Shown one piece after another: positions 40,784-53,443 of a stretch of 64,000 nt of DNA (position 1 is the first letter of the stretch; every line of letters starts with the position of its first letter). The notes beneath the pieces were generated by a model. That model had not been told where the DNA came from and made no database searches. It saw nothing but the letters and a program-made list of their open reading frames with translations. Origin of the DNA: Ramlibacter terrae (GTDB lineage: Bacteria; Pseudomonadota; Gammaproteobacteria; Burkholderiales; Burkholderiaceae_C); NCBI GenBank assembly GCA_013127575.1, contig CP053418.1, positions 3,162,001 through 3,226,000 on the forward strand, read 5' to 3'. The position numbers and the translations under genes were made by a program.

Positions 40784-42150
40784 CCAAGATGACCGTGGAG
40801 CAGCTCAAGGCCGCCAATGCGCGCTCCCTCTGGCACCCGATGGCGCACCCGAAGGCGATGCGCGACACGCCGCCGGACATCATCGTGCGCGGCGAAGGCA
40901 GCTGGATCTGGGACGTCGATGGGCACAAGATGATCGACGGCGTCGGCGGCCTGTGGAGCGCGAACCTCGGCTTCGGCCGGCGCGAAGTGCGCGATGCCAT
41001 CGTCGAACAGCTCGACGAGCTGGCGTTCTACAACATCTTCCGCGGCACCACCCACTCCCGCGCGATCGAGCTCTCGGACCGGCTGGTACGCCTGATGGCG
41101 CAGGACGGCGTCGGCTCGGTCTTCTTCAGCAACGGCGGTTCGGACGCAGTGGAGAGCGCGCTCAAGCTGGCGCGCCAGTACTGGAAGATCCGGGGCCGGG
41201 CCGACCGCAGCAAGTTCATCGCGCTGCGCCGGGGCTACCACGGCGTGCACTTCGGCGGCATGAGCGTCAACGGCAACACCAACTTCCGCCGCAACTACGA
41301 GCCGCTGCTGCCCGGCTGCTTCCACGTCGACACGCCGTGGCTGTACCGCAACCCGTACACCGAAGACCCGGTGCGGCTGGGAGAGATCTGCGCCGAGCTG
41401 CTGGAGCGCGAGATCGTGTTCCGGGGCCGGACACCGTCGCCGCCTTCATCGCCGAGCCGGTGCAGGGCGCGGGCGGGGTCATCGTGCCGCCGCCGAACTA
41501 CTGGCCCCTGGTGCGCAGGATCTGCGACAAGTACGGCGTGCTGCTGATCGCCGACGAGGTTGTCACCGGCTTCGGCCGCACCGGCCACCTGTTCGGCACG
41601 CGCCTGTGGGACGTGAAGGCGGACATGTGGTGCCCTGGCCAAGGGCATCTCCTCGGGTTATGTGCCCCCGGGCGCCACCGCGATCTCGGCGAAGATGGGC
41701 GAGGTGTTCTCCGCCAGCGACTCCGCGTTCGCCGCGGTTTCGCACGGCTACACCTACAGCGCGCACCCGGTGGCGGCCGCCGCGGCACTGGCAACACTGG
41801 ACGTGCTGGAGAAGGAAGACATCCTCGGCAACGTGCGCACGCAGGGGACCTACCTGCTCGAGCGCCTGCAGGCGCTCGGCCAGCGTTCGCCGCTGATCGG
41901 CGACGTGCGCGGCACCGGCCTGATGGTCGCCATCGAAATGGTCGCCGACAAGAAGACCAAGGCGGCGTTCGGCCGCGGCGCCAAGGAAGTGACCGAAGTG
42001 GCCCGCGAGGCCTACCGCCTCGGCGCGATGGTGCGCACCTCGGGACCGAACATCATCCTGTCGCCGGCACTGACCATCAGCCGCGCCGAGATCGACGTGC
42101 TGTGCGACGCGCTCGACGCCGCCTTCGCCAAGGTGGGCGGCGGGAAATGA
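40780..42150 (+). CDS. Class III aminotransferase 1 (omega-amino acid type)
   Basis: PLP-dependent transaminase, about 456 residues, acting on terminal amino groups. LWHPMAHPKAM, the loop WDVDGHKMIDGVGGLWSANL, FSNGGSDAVESALKLARQYW, RRGYHGVHFGGMSVNG, PLP-phosphate Asp in LLIADEVVTGFGRTG and the Schiff-base Lys in LAKGISSGYVPPGA. Frame breaks near 41430 and 41638 (the second an extra C at CCTGG). Resembles beta-alanine/pyruvate and related transaminases. Coupled to the next gene by ATGA. Confidence 0.87.
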
Positions 42151-43524
42151 TCGGCACGGACCCGCGCCGCACGCAGGCGTTGCTGGACCACGAGCTGGCC
42201 GCGTTCGCGCGGCTGCACCCGAAGTCGCGCGCCAGCTTCTCGCAGGGACAGGATCATTACCTGTACGGCGCGCCCTCGCACTGGATGCGTCGCTGGGCGG
42301 GCGGCTTCCCGCTGTCGGTGCAGGCGGCGCACGGCGCGCGCCTGACTTGCGTGGACGGCATCGACTACGTCGACTTCTGCCTCGGCGACACCGGCGGCAT
42401 GTGCGGGCACGGCCACCCGGCGATCGCACGCGCCGTCGCCGAGCAGCTTTCGCGCGGGGCGACGCTGATGCTGCCGACGCCCGATGCGGCATGGGTCGGC
42501 GAGGAGCTGGCCGGGCGCTTCGGCCTGCCCTACTGGGGCTTCACCACGTCCGCCAGCGACGCGAACCGCGCCGTGGTGCGCATGGCGCGCATGGTGACGG
42601 GCCGCGAGAAGGTGCTGGTCTTCAACGGCTGCTACCACGGGTCCGTCGAGGAAGCGCACGTCGCGCTGGCCGAAGGCGGCGGCATGGAGATGCGCAACGG
42701 CATCCACGCGAATGCGGTCGACCATGCCCGAGTCTCCGGGGTGATCGAGTTCAACGACGTGGACGCGCTCGAGGCGGCGCTGGCGCCGGGCGACGTCGCC
42801 TGCGTGCTGGCCGAGCCCTTCATGACCAACTACGGGATGATCACGCCCGCGCCCGGCTTTCTGGACGCGCTGCGCGAGATCACACGCCGCACCGGCACGT
42901 TGCTGGTGCTGGACGAAACGCACACCTTCTCGTCCGGCCCGGGCGGCTACACCGGGCGGCACGGCTTGCAGCCGGACTTCTTCGTGGTCGGCAAGGCGGT
43001 CGGCGGGGGTGTCCCGGTCGGCCTTTATGGCGTGAGCGCTGAAGTGGCCGAACGCATGTGGCGCGTCGTGCCCAAGGTCAAGCCGACCGAAGTCCGCCAG
43101 AGCGCGCACGGGTTTCGGCGGCACGCTCGCCGGCAGCGCGCTGCAGGTGGCGGCGGTGCGCGTGGTGCTCGCCGAGGTGCTCACCGATGCGGCTTTCGCA
43201 CGGATGATCGCGCTGGCCGAAGACCGGCGCCGCGCGCGCGGCAAGTCATCGCCTCGCATGGCCTGCCCCGGGTACGTGGAGCAGGTCGGCGCCCGCGTCG
43301 AGACGATGTACGCGCCGGAAGCACCGCACAACGCAGGCGACGTGCGGCGCGGCCGCGACGGCGTGCTCGAGTCGCTGCTGCACGTCTACTTCATGAACCG
43401 CGGCGTGCTGATCACGCCCTTCCACAGCATGCTGCTGATGTGCCCCGCGACGCAGCCGGGCGATACGGAACGCTATCTGGCCGTGCTCGAAGCCTTCTGC
43501 GGCGAGCTGGCCGCGTCGCGATGA
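42147..43524 (+). CDS. Class III aminotransferase 2 (glutamate-1-semialdehyde-like)
   Basis: PLP enzyme related to HemL, about 460 residues. VDGIDYVDFCLGDTGGMCGH, FTTSASDANRAVVRMARMV, VFNGCYHGSVEEAHVALAEG, Asp in LLVLDETHTFSSGPGGYTG and the PLP lysine in VVGKAVGGGVPVGLYG. Frame breaks near 43110 and 43225. Its place in a catabolic operon makes a role in haem synthesis unlikely. A second aminotransferase next to the first suggests two amino-transfer or isomerisation steps. Coupled to neighbours by ATGA at each end. Confidence 0.84.
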
Positions 43525-44309
43525 CGCCCTTCCGCCTCGACGGCAAGGCGGCGCTGGTCACCGGCGCCGGTCGCGGGATCGGCGCCGCGATCGCAACCCG
43601 GCTGGCCGAAGCCGGCGCGCAGGTGTTGCTGGCGAACCGGTCCATGGGCGTCGCGCAGGAACTCGCCGCCTCGCTGGCTCTCCGCGGGCTCGCCGCACGG
43701 GCGGCTCCTTTCGACGCGACGGAAGACGGCTGCCGCGCGGCCGTCGGCGCCACGCTGCAAGCGTTCGGCCGCCTGGACATCCTCGTGCACAACGCCGGCG
43801 GCTGCCCGTGGTCGCCGCTGGAGACGCTCACCGGCGACGTGCTGGAACAGACCCTCGCCCTGAACCTCAAGAGCTGCTTCTGGCTCACGCAGGCGGCGCT
43901 GCCGGCGCTGCGGCGCGACGGCGGACGGATCGTGATCACTTCGTCGGTGACGGGGCCGCGCGTGGCCATGCGCGACGCCACCCACTACGCCGCGGCGAAG
44001 GCGGGCGTCAACGGCTTCATCCGTTCGGCCGCGCTGGAACTCGCGCCGCATCGCATCACCGTCAACGGCGTCGAGCCCGGCTTCGTGGCCAAGGACCGCG
44101 GGCGACTGAGCGAGCCGGCGCGCAAGGAACGCCTCGTGCGCTACATCCCGCTGGGCACCGCGGGCGCACCGGACGACATTGCGTTCGCGATGCTGTACTT
44201 CGCCAGCGACCAGGCGCGATGGGTCACGGGACAGACGATCGTGGTCGACGGCGGCATGACCCTGCCCGAGTCCGGCCGGGTGATGGAGGAAACATGGGAC
44301 GACGCATGA
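43521..44309 (+). CDS. Short-chain dehydrogenase/reductase
   Basis: 262 residues, intact frame. Cofactor motif ALVTGAGRGIGAAIATRLAE near residues 11-30, HNAGG, catalytic Ser in IVITSSVTG and YAAAKAGVNGFIRSAALELA (Tyr and Lys), C-terminal RITVNGVEPGFVAKDRGRL and TGQTIVVDGGMTLPES. NAD(P)-dependent; substrate unknown. In the coupled catabolic operon. Confidence 0.9.
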   Translation: MTPFRLDGKAALVTGAGRGIGAAIATRLAEAGAQVLLANRSMGVAQELAASLALRGLAARAAPFDATEDGCRAAVGATLQAFGRLDILVHNAGGCPWSPLETLTGDVLEQTLALNLKSCFWLTQAALPALRRDGGRIVITSSVTGPRVAMRDATHYAAAKAGVNGFIRSAALELAPHRITVNGVEPGFVAKDRGRLSEPARKERLVRYIPLGTAGAPDDIAFAMLYFASDQARWVTGQTIVVDGGMTLPESGRVMEETWDDA

Positions 44310-45546
44310 ACGAAGCGCACGGCATCCTGCTGGTGGGCACGGTCGATACCAAGGCCGACGAGCTGCTGTACATGAAGGGCTGCATCGAGGCGGGCGGCGG
44401 CCACGCCATCGTCATGGATGTCGGCGTGCTGGGCGAGCCGGCGTTCCCGCCCGACGTCACCAAGCACGACGTCGCGCGCGCCGCCGGCACCGACATCGAC
44501 GCGATCGCCGCGCTGGGCGACGAGAACGCGGCCATGACGAAGATGGCCGAAGGCGCCGTGCGCGTCGCGCGCGACCTGCATGCGCAAGGGCGCGTGCAGG
44601 GCGTCCTTGCTCTGGGTGGCACCATGGGCACCGACCCGGCGCTCGACGTCACAGCGGCGCTGCCACTCGGATTGCCCAAGTTCGTGGTGTCCACGGTCGC
44701 CTTCTCGCACCTGATCCCGCCGGAGCGGCTGGCGCCCGACCTGATGATGATCCTGTGGGCCGGCGGTCTCTACGGCCTGAACGGCATCTGCCGCTCGATC
44801 TGGGGCAGGCGGCGGGCGCGGTGCTCGGCGCCTGCCGCACCGTCGAACAACCGTCCAGCGCCCGCCCGGTGGTGGCGATGACCTCGCTGGGCAAGAGCTG
44901 CCTCGGCTACATGGTGACCCTCAAGCCGGAACTCGAACGCAGAGGCTACGAGGTGGCGGTATTCCACTGCACCGGCATGGGCGGACGGGCCATGGAATCG
45001 CTTGCGGCCCGGGGGCGGTTCGTCGCCGTGCTGGACCTGTGCCTGCAGGAAGTCGGCAACGAAACCCACGGTTCCATCGTCACCTCGGGCGCCGACCGGC
45101 TCGAGGCCGCCGGCAGGCGCGGCATTCCGCAGATCGTCGCGCCGGGCGGGCTCGACATGATCGACATGCAGTCATGGCGGCCCGTGCCGGCCGTGTACGC
45201 GGAGCGGCCGCATCACGCGCACAACCGGCTGATCGCGTCGGTGCTGATGAACGCCGAGGAACGCCGCGCCGCCGCGTGCGCCGTGACCGGCAAGCTCGCC
45301 AAGGCCACCGGACCCGTGGCGTTCGTGCTGCCCACGGGCGGCATCGAAGCGTGGGACCGGCCCGGCGAACCCCTGAACGATCCGGCCGGCCTGGCGGCCT
45401 TCTGCAGCGAGATGCGCAGCACGATGCCGCCGTCTGTGCGCTTCGAGGAGATCGACGCCCACATCAACGACGCCGCCTTCGGCGACGCCGTGCTGCGGAT
45501 CTTCGACGACTGGGTGGCGGCCGGCCACATTCCGCCGGGGGCGTGA
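44294..45546 (+). CDS. Tm-1-like ATP-binding (UPF0261) protein
   Basis: About 417 residues, the full two-part family length. ILLVGTVDTKADELLYMKGC and GGGHAIVMDVGVLG start the N-terminal part; VLALGGTMGTDPALDVTAAL and KFVVSTVAFSHLIPPE follow; the second part has VVAMTSLGKSCLGYMVTLKP, VFHCTGMGGRAMESLAARG and FVLPTGGIEAWDRPGEPLND. The family includes the tomato Tm-1 resistance protein; the bacterial function is not known. One frame break near 44803 (CTGG for CCTGG). The ATG at 44294 has GGAGG four bases upstream; the ATG at 44306 overlaps the previous stop. Confidence 0.85.
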
Positions 45547-46315
45547 TGCGCGATCGGATCGTCCTCGTGACGGGCGCGTCGGGCGGCATCGGCGCCGCCG
45601 TGGTGGAGCGCCGGCGGCCGAAGGCGCGATCGTGCTCGCGTTCGACCGCGATGCCGCGCGGCTGGCCGCGCTGTGTTCCCGCACCGGCGCCGCGGCTGTT
45701 GTCGGCGACGTGACCGTACAGCAGGACGTCGACCGTGCCATGGCCGCGACCACTGCGCGAGGCGGTCTCCACACCGGTCAACGCGGCGGGCGTCGTGGCG
45801 GCGGACGAACCCTCCGAGGTCGAGGATGCAACGTGGGAGCGCATGCTGGCCGTCAACCTGACCGGCACGATGCGCATGTGCCGCGGCGCGATCCCGTTGC
45901 TGCGCGCGGCTGGCGGCGGCAGCATCGTGAACGTCGCCTCGGTCGCCGCGTTCAACGCCACGCCGGGCAGCGCCAGCTATGCTCCCAGCAAGGCTGGCGT
46001 GGTGGCATACACACCCGAGGGATCGCGCTGACGCATGGCGGCGACGGGATCCGCGCGAATTGCGTGTGCCCCGGCTGGACACGCACGCCGATGGCCGACG
46101 CCGAAATGGACGAGGCCGCGGCGCGCGGCGGCAGCACGCGTGAGCAGGAATACGCCGCCGTCGCCGGGCGCCTTGCACTGGGCCGCCTGGCGGAGGCCGC
46201 GGAGATCGCGGCCTGCGTGCGTTTCCTCGCCAGCGACGACGCATCGTTCGTGACCGGCGCCACCCTCGTGGCGGACGGCGGCGGACGCATCCCGGCGAGT
46301 GCGCGCGCGCACTGA
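45546..46315 (+). CDS. Short-chain dehydrogenase/reductase
   Basis: About 256 residues. VLVTGASGGIGAAVVER cofactor motif, NAAGV, Ser in IVNVASVAAF, YAPSKAGVVAYT (catalytic Tyr and Lys), GDGIRANCVCPGWTRTPM and SFVTGATLVADGGGRIPA. Three frame breaks, near 45612 and 45775 (both lost bases in CCTGG) and 46020. Last gene of the rightward operon; its ATG overlaps the stop of the Tm-1-like gene. It converges on the second monooxygenase. Confidence 0.82.
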
Positions 46316-46321
46316 GGCTGG

Positions 46322-47974
46322 TCAGGCCGCCGCTGCAGGCGCCCCGCGCATCCGCTCCACCAGCGCCGCCACATCCTTCGGCACCCGGTCGCCGCGCCAC
46401 GCCACGTGCTGGTCGTCGCGGCACAGCACCAGCTTGTGCCGGTAGGCGGCAGGGAGCTGCTCGCCTTCGATATCGACGACGGTCAGCGGAACCTCGCGGC
46501 GCGCGCGGCGGCCAGCAAGGGCGCGATGTCGACTTCGCGATCGAGGCGCAGCAGTGTGTAGCCCGGCCGAACGCGTCGTAGAGCGAGCGCCCGTCGGCCA
46601 GCCAGAAATGCGGCACGCGGCAGCCCGGCACGGTCGACTCGGTGAAGTCACCCATCGAATAAGGCGGCGGCGCTTCGCCGTCCGCCACGATGATGGGCGA
46701 ACCGTCGTAGTAGTAGCCGAAGTTGAGGCCGGCGCAGCAGAACTGCTGCACGTTCAGCTCATACGCCTCGCGCCCCACTTCCTCGCGAGCCCGGCGTCCC
46801 GCTTCGTCCTCGGCCTCGATGTTCGGCGGCACGGCCCGGCGCGCCTTGATCATCTTGGCGGCATGGTCCATCGCGAAGTTCGACACCTGCATCGTGATCG
46901 GCTGGCGCTCCGCTTCGTAGGCGTCGAGGATGGCGTCATCGCCCCAGCCCTGCAGGCGGGCGCCGAGCAGCCACGAGAGGTTGAGCGCGTCGGCGATGCC
47001 CGCATTCATCCCGTAGCCTGCGTACGGAACCCACAGGTGCGCGGCGTCGCCGGCCACGAACACGTTGCGGTCGCGGAACCGGTCCGCCACCAGCCGGCGG
47101 CCGACCCAGTCTTCCTTGCTGATCACCTCGTACGCGAAGTCGTCGCCGACGCCGAGGATCTGCCGGATCGACCAGTCGCGGTCCACCGTGTCGAACTCCG
47201 GTTCGTCGGGGTTCAGGTGGTTGTGCACCAGCCGGGTTTCCTTGCCGTCAATGGCGAACACGGTGCCGCAGCGCCGCGGATTGACGGAGTAGCAGCACCA
47301 CGCGGGCGCGCCGGGAATGCGCTCGCGCAGTTGCGGCGCGCGGATGTACGTGGACTGCACGCGCTGGATCACCGGCGTGCCTTCCAGCTTGGCGCCGATC
47401 GCCTTGCGCACCATGGAGCTGCCGCCGTCGCAGCCCACCAGGTAGCGGCAGCGGATGGTGATCTCGCTGCCACTCTCGAGGTCGATCGCCTTCGCTTCCA
47501 CCCCATGCGCGTGCTGCTCGAAGCCGGTCACCTGCGTGCGGTTCAACAGCGTCACGCCCGGCAGGCCCGCGGTGTGTTCCAGCAGGATCGGTTCGAGGTA
47601 GATCTGGTTGATGCGGTGCGGCGGCTCCGGCGTCGGCCACCAGTGTCCGGACCCTCTTTCGACGTGTACCGCTCGGCACGCCCCGGGATCGGGATGCGCG
47701 TGAGTTCGGCGCCGCAGACGCTGGTGCGGAACACGACGTCGTTCGGGTAGTCGGCAGGCAGGCCCGCATGGCGCAGCTTCTGCGCCACGCCGAGCGTCCG
47801 GAAGCGCTCCATCGTGCGCGCCGCGACGTGGTTGCACTTGACGCTCGGGGGTTCGGCATAGCGCCGGATCTCGGCGATCACCACCCGGGCGCCGCGCGCC
47901 TGCAGGTCCATGGCCGTGGTCAGGCCGACCGGGCCGGCGCCGACGACCAGCACGTCGGCTTCATGCAATGTCAT
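46322..47974 (-). CDS. FAD-dependent aromatic monooxygenase 2 (TfdB/MhpA type)
   Basis: About 551 residues, paralogue of the protein at 34629. VLVVGAGPVGLTTAMDLQAR, EPPSVKCNHVAARTMERFRT, CRYLVGCDGGSSMVRKAIGA, VQSTYIRAPQLRERIPG, and FVAGDAAHLWVPYAGYGMNA. Frame breaks near 47645 (CTGG for CCTGG), 46560 and 46503. The ATG overlaps the stop of the upstream tctC gene as ATGA, so binding protein and hydroxylase are co-translated. It probably hydroxylates a related aromatic substrate. Confidence 0.86.
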
Positions 47975-48957
47975 TGGTCGATCTTGATGTTGGCGGTGCG
48001 GATCACCTTCGCCCACTTCTGCGTCTCGGCGCGGATGTAGGCATCGAAGGCTTCGGGCGTGGTCGGCGCCGGCTCGACGCCGAGGTTGCGCATGCTGGCC
48101 TTGATCTGCTCGTTGTTGAGGGCGGCGGTGATCTCCGCGTTCACCTTGCTGACGATGGCGGCGGGCGTGCCCGCGGGCGCGACCACGCCGAACCATCCGG
48201 TCGAGTCGTAGCCGGCCGGGCCGGCTTCGGATGCGGTCGGCACGTCGGGCAACTGCGGCAGGCGCTGCGGGCTGGTCACCGCGTACGCGATCAGTTTGCC
48301 CGCCTTGATGTGCTGCAGCGCGGCCGGCAGGTCCACCACGCCGAGCGGCACGGTGCCGGCCAGGACGTCGAGCGCCGCCGGGCCCGAACCCTTGTACGGC
48401 ACTTCCACCATCTTCACGTTGGCCATCTGCGCGAACAGCGCCGCCGACAGGTGCATGGCCGTGCCGTTGCCGCCATGCGCGATGGAGAACTTGCCGGGCT
48501 GCGCCTTCGCCTGCTCGATCAGCTCCTTCTGCGTCTTCGCCGTCATCGACGGATGGCCGACGATCACGAACGGGATCGCCGCGAGCATGCTGACCGGCTT
48601 GAGGTCCTTCAGCGGGTCGAACGGCATCTGCGCGTAGAGGCTGCTGTTGGCCGACAGCGCGCCGGCCGCGCCGACGCCCATCGTGTAGCCGTCCGGCGCG
48701 GCCTTCGCGACGATGGCCAGGCCGATGTTGCCGCCGGCGCCGGGGCGGTTGTCCACCACGACCTGCTGGCCCAGCTTCTCGTTCAGCCGCGGCACCAGCA
48801 TGCGCACGACGGCATCGGCGCTGCCACCCGGCGGGAAGGTCACCACCATGCGGATCGGTTGCTTCGGGAAGTCCGAGGGCGCCTGCGCGCCCGCCGCGGC
48901 CGCGAAGCCGGCCAGCAGCAGGGCCGCGACGACGGTGCGGCGGTTCGTGTTGTTCAT
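47971..48957 (-). CDS. Orphan TctC/Bug-type binding protein, coupled to monooxygenase 2
   Basis: 328 residues, intact frame. Signal peptide VVAALLLAGFAAAAGAQAPS (residues about 9-28), then IRMVVTFPPGGSADAVVRML, VVVDNRPGAGGNIGLAIVAK, FSIAHGGNGTAMHLSAALFA and FGVVAPAGTPAAIVSKVN. AGGAGA lies just before the ATG. Translationally coupled to the downstream monooxygenase, and divergent from a LysR gene across 84 bp. Confidence 0.9.
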   Translation of the reverse strand: MNNTNRRTVVAALLLAGFAAAAGAQAPSDFPKQPIRMVVTFPPGGSADAVVRMLVPRLNEKLGQQVVVDNRPGAGGNIGLAIVAKAAPDGYTMGVGAAGALSANSSLYAQMPFDPLKDLKPVSMLAAIPFVIVGHPSMTAKTQKELIEQAKAQPGKFSIAHGGNGTAMHLSAALFAQMANVKMVEVPYKGSGPAALDVLAGTVPLGVVDLPAALQHIKAGKLIAYAVTSPQRLPQLPDVPTASEAGPAGYDSTGWFGVVAPAGTPAAIVSKVNAEITAALNNEQIKASMRNLGVEPAPTTPEAFDAYIRAETQKWAKVIRTANIKIDQ

Positions 48958-48999
48958 GGCTTGTCTCCTGTTCACCGCATTGAACCGCGGGCGCATTCA

Positions 49000-49012
49000 T
49001 TCGTAAATCGAA
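49000..49012. promoter_or_regulatory. Possible LysR-type operator
   Basis: TTCGTAAATCGAA is a short inverted repeat of the T-N11-A kind in the 84-bp gap between the divergent tctC and LysR genes, 30 bases before the LysR ATG. Position fits autoregulation and activation of the tctC-monooxygenase pair. Supported only by symmetry and position. Confidence 0.4.
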
Positions 49013-49041
49013 GAATTGCGAAGCATCTATGATGATCCGTC

Positions 49042-49940
49042 ATGAATCACCGGGCCTTCACCCCCAACCTGCGCCAGTTGCGCGCCTTCCGCGCCGTGTA
49101 CCACCTGCGCAAGCTCAGCGCCGCGGCCGAACAGCTCTCGCTCACGCAGTCCGCCGTCAGCGTGCTGATCCGCCAGCTGGAAGAAGGACTCGGCACGCGC
49201 CTGTTCGACCGCACCACGCGCTCGCTGCGGCCGACGTCGGCGGCGACGGAGGCCCGGCCATCGCCGAACGGGTACTGCGCGACGTCGATTCGCTCGGCGC
49301 CGGACTGCGCGACTGGGCGCGCTGCGGCGCGGCCGCGTCTGCATCGCCATCACGCCGACGCTGGGCGAGATCCTGCTGCCGCCGGTGGTCCGGCGCTTCA
49401 CGCAACAGCATCCGGAGATCCACGTCGTGATCGACGACTGCTCGCCCGACCAGTTCGTCTCGCGCGTGGCCGGCGAGCACGTCGACTTCGGCATCGGCAG
49501 CCCGGAACGCGCCGCGGCCGACGTCGATACGCGCAAGCTGCGCGCAGACACGCTGGCGCTGGTGTGCCGCGACGACCATCCGCTCGCCAAGCGGCGGCAG
49601 GTGCGCTGGGCCGACGGCCGGGCACCCGCTGATCACGGTGCGCCCGGGCTACGGCATCCGTCCGCTCATCGACGGCGCGGCGGCGCAGGCCGGCGTGCAG
49701 CTCGACGTGGTGAACGACGTCAGCTTCCTGTCCACGGCGCTGTGGATGGCCGGCGTCGGGCTGGGCGCCGCCGTGATGCCGTCGGCTTACGTCCGGCGTG
49801 ACCAGCACCCGGCGCTCGCGGTGCGCAAGCTGCACGCCCCGGTGGTGTCGCGCGACATCTCGGTGATCACGAAGCGCGGCCGCTCGATGTCGGCCGCCGC
49901 CAGCGCTTTCCTGGAAGTGCTGGACGCGGAGCCCGGCTGA
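49042..49940 (+). CDS. LysR-family transcriptional regulator
   Basis: About 299 residues. NLRQLRAFRAVYHLRKLSAA, EQLSLTQSAVSVLIRQLEEG and LFDRTTRSLRPTSA form the DNA-binding region; the effector domain shows VCIAITPTLGEILLPPVVRR and FLSTALWMAGVGLGAAVMPS. Frame breaks near 49252 (CCCGG for CCCTGG), 49325 and 49620. Divergent from the tctC-monooxygenase 2 pair and probably its activator. Confidence 0.83.
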
Positions 49941-49943
49941 CGC

Positions 49944-52348
<2,405 letters not shown>

Positions 52349-52501
52349 GGGAAGACTCCAGAAGTTGAAACCGGGTCTGCGCTCGGGCGCATGGCGACCG
52401 TGCCCGCCGCTGGGCTTTGTCGTTGTTCTTCGGGGCTGCGGCGTGGCATGGCGCTGGGAATTCGGATAATGGGCGCGATTGTAGGCGTCGCCCATCACAC
52501 C

Positions 52502-53331
52502 ATGCACACCCGAACGGTCTTCTTCGTCTCCGACGGCACCGGCATCACCGCCGAGACCTTCGGCAATGCCATCCTGGCCCAGTTCGAGTTCAAGCCGCGC
52601 CACGTGCGGCTGCCGTTCGTGGAAACGGTCGACAAGGCGCACCAGGTGGTGCGGCAGGTCAACCATACGGCCGAGATCGAGGGACGCCGGCCCGTGGTGT
52701 TCACGACGCTCGTCAACGTCGAGGTGCTTCAGATCATCGAGGAAGGCTGCAAGGCGATGGTGCTCGACATGTTCGGCACCTTCGTGCGGCCGCTGGAGAT
52801 CGAGCTCGGCATGAAGTCGAGCCACCGTGTCGGCCGCTTCTCGGACGTGAGCAAGAGCCGGGCGTACCACGACCGGATCGAGGCGATCAACTTCAGCCTG
52901 GCGCACGACGACGGGCAGAGCAACCGCGACCCGGAGCAGGCCGACGTGATCCTGGTGGGCGTCAGCCGCAGCGGCAAGACGCCGACCTCGCTGTACTGGC
53001 GATGCAGTACGGCCTGAAGGCGGCGAACTACCCGCTCATCCCGGAAGACTTCGACCGGCGCCAGCTGCCGCCCGCCCTGACCCAGCACCGCAAGAAGATC
53101 TTCGGCCTCACGATCCTCCCCGAACGGCTGAGCGAAATCCGCAATGAACGGCGGCCGAACTCGAAGTACGCCGCGCTCGACAATTGCCGGCACGAGGTGG
53201 CCGAAGCCGAGGCCATGATGCGGCGCGAGGGCATCCGGTGGCTGTCGACCACCACCAAGTCGATCGAGGAAATCGCCACCACCATCCTCCAGAAATCCGG
53301 CCCGAGCGCCTCGAATACTGATCACCAATAG
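52502..53331 (+). CDS. ppsR: Phosphoenolpyruvate synthase regulatory protein
   Basis: Bifunctional serine/threonine kinase and Pi-dependent pyrophosphorylase that switches PEP synthase off and on (DUF299). About 276 residues: [21 protein letters not shown]-loop [20 protein letters not shown] (after repair) and [20 protein letters not shown]. One frame break at about 52998, TACTGG for TACCTGG. Divergent from its target ppsA, the usual arrangement. Confidence 0.95.
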
Positions 53332-53443
53332 CCAGACCCAATGGAATGGATTGCCTCTATTCATTGGATCAATCGGCCCCGAGCCCTTACGCTATCCCCT
53401 GTCGCCAACGAGTTCCCACCACCAACAACCTGAAGGAATGTCC

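Noticed and set aside
40953-44309. A single 1118-codon open frame that looks like a fused aminotransferase-aminotransferase-SDR protein
   Set aside because: It is joined by frame breaks: the first part is a shifted reading of aminotransferase 1, and the family motifs only read through in separate frames with clear ATGA junctions.
45213-47837. 874-codon frame spanning monooxygenase 2 and beyond
   Set aside because: Only its first half is real hydroxylase sequence; the rest is antisense to the SDR and Tm-1-like genes, reached through a frame break near 46560.
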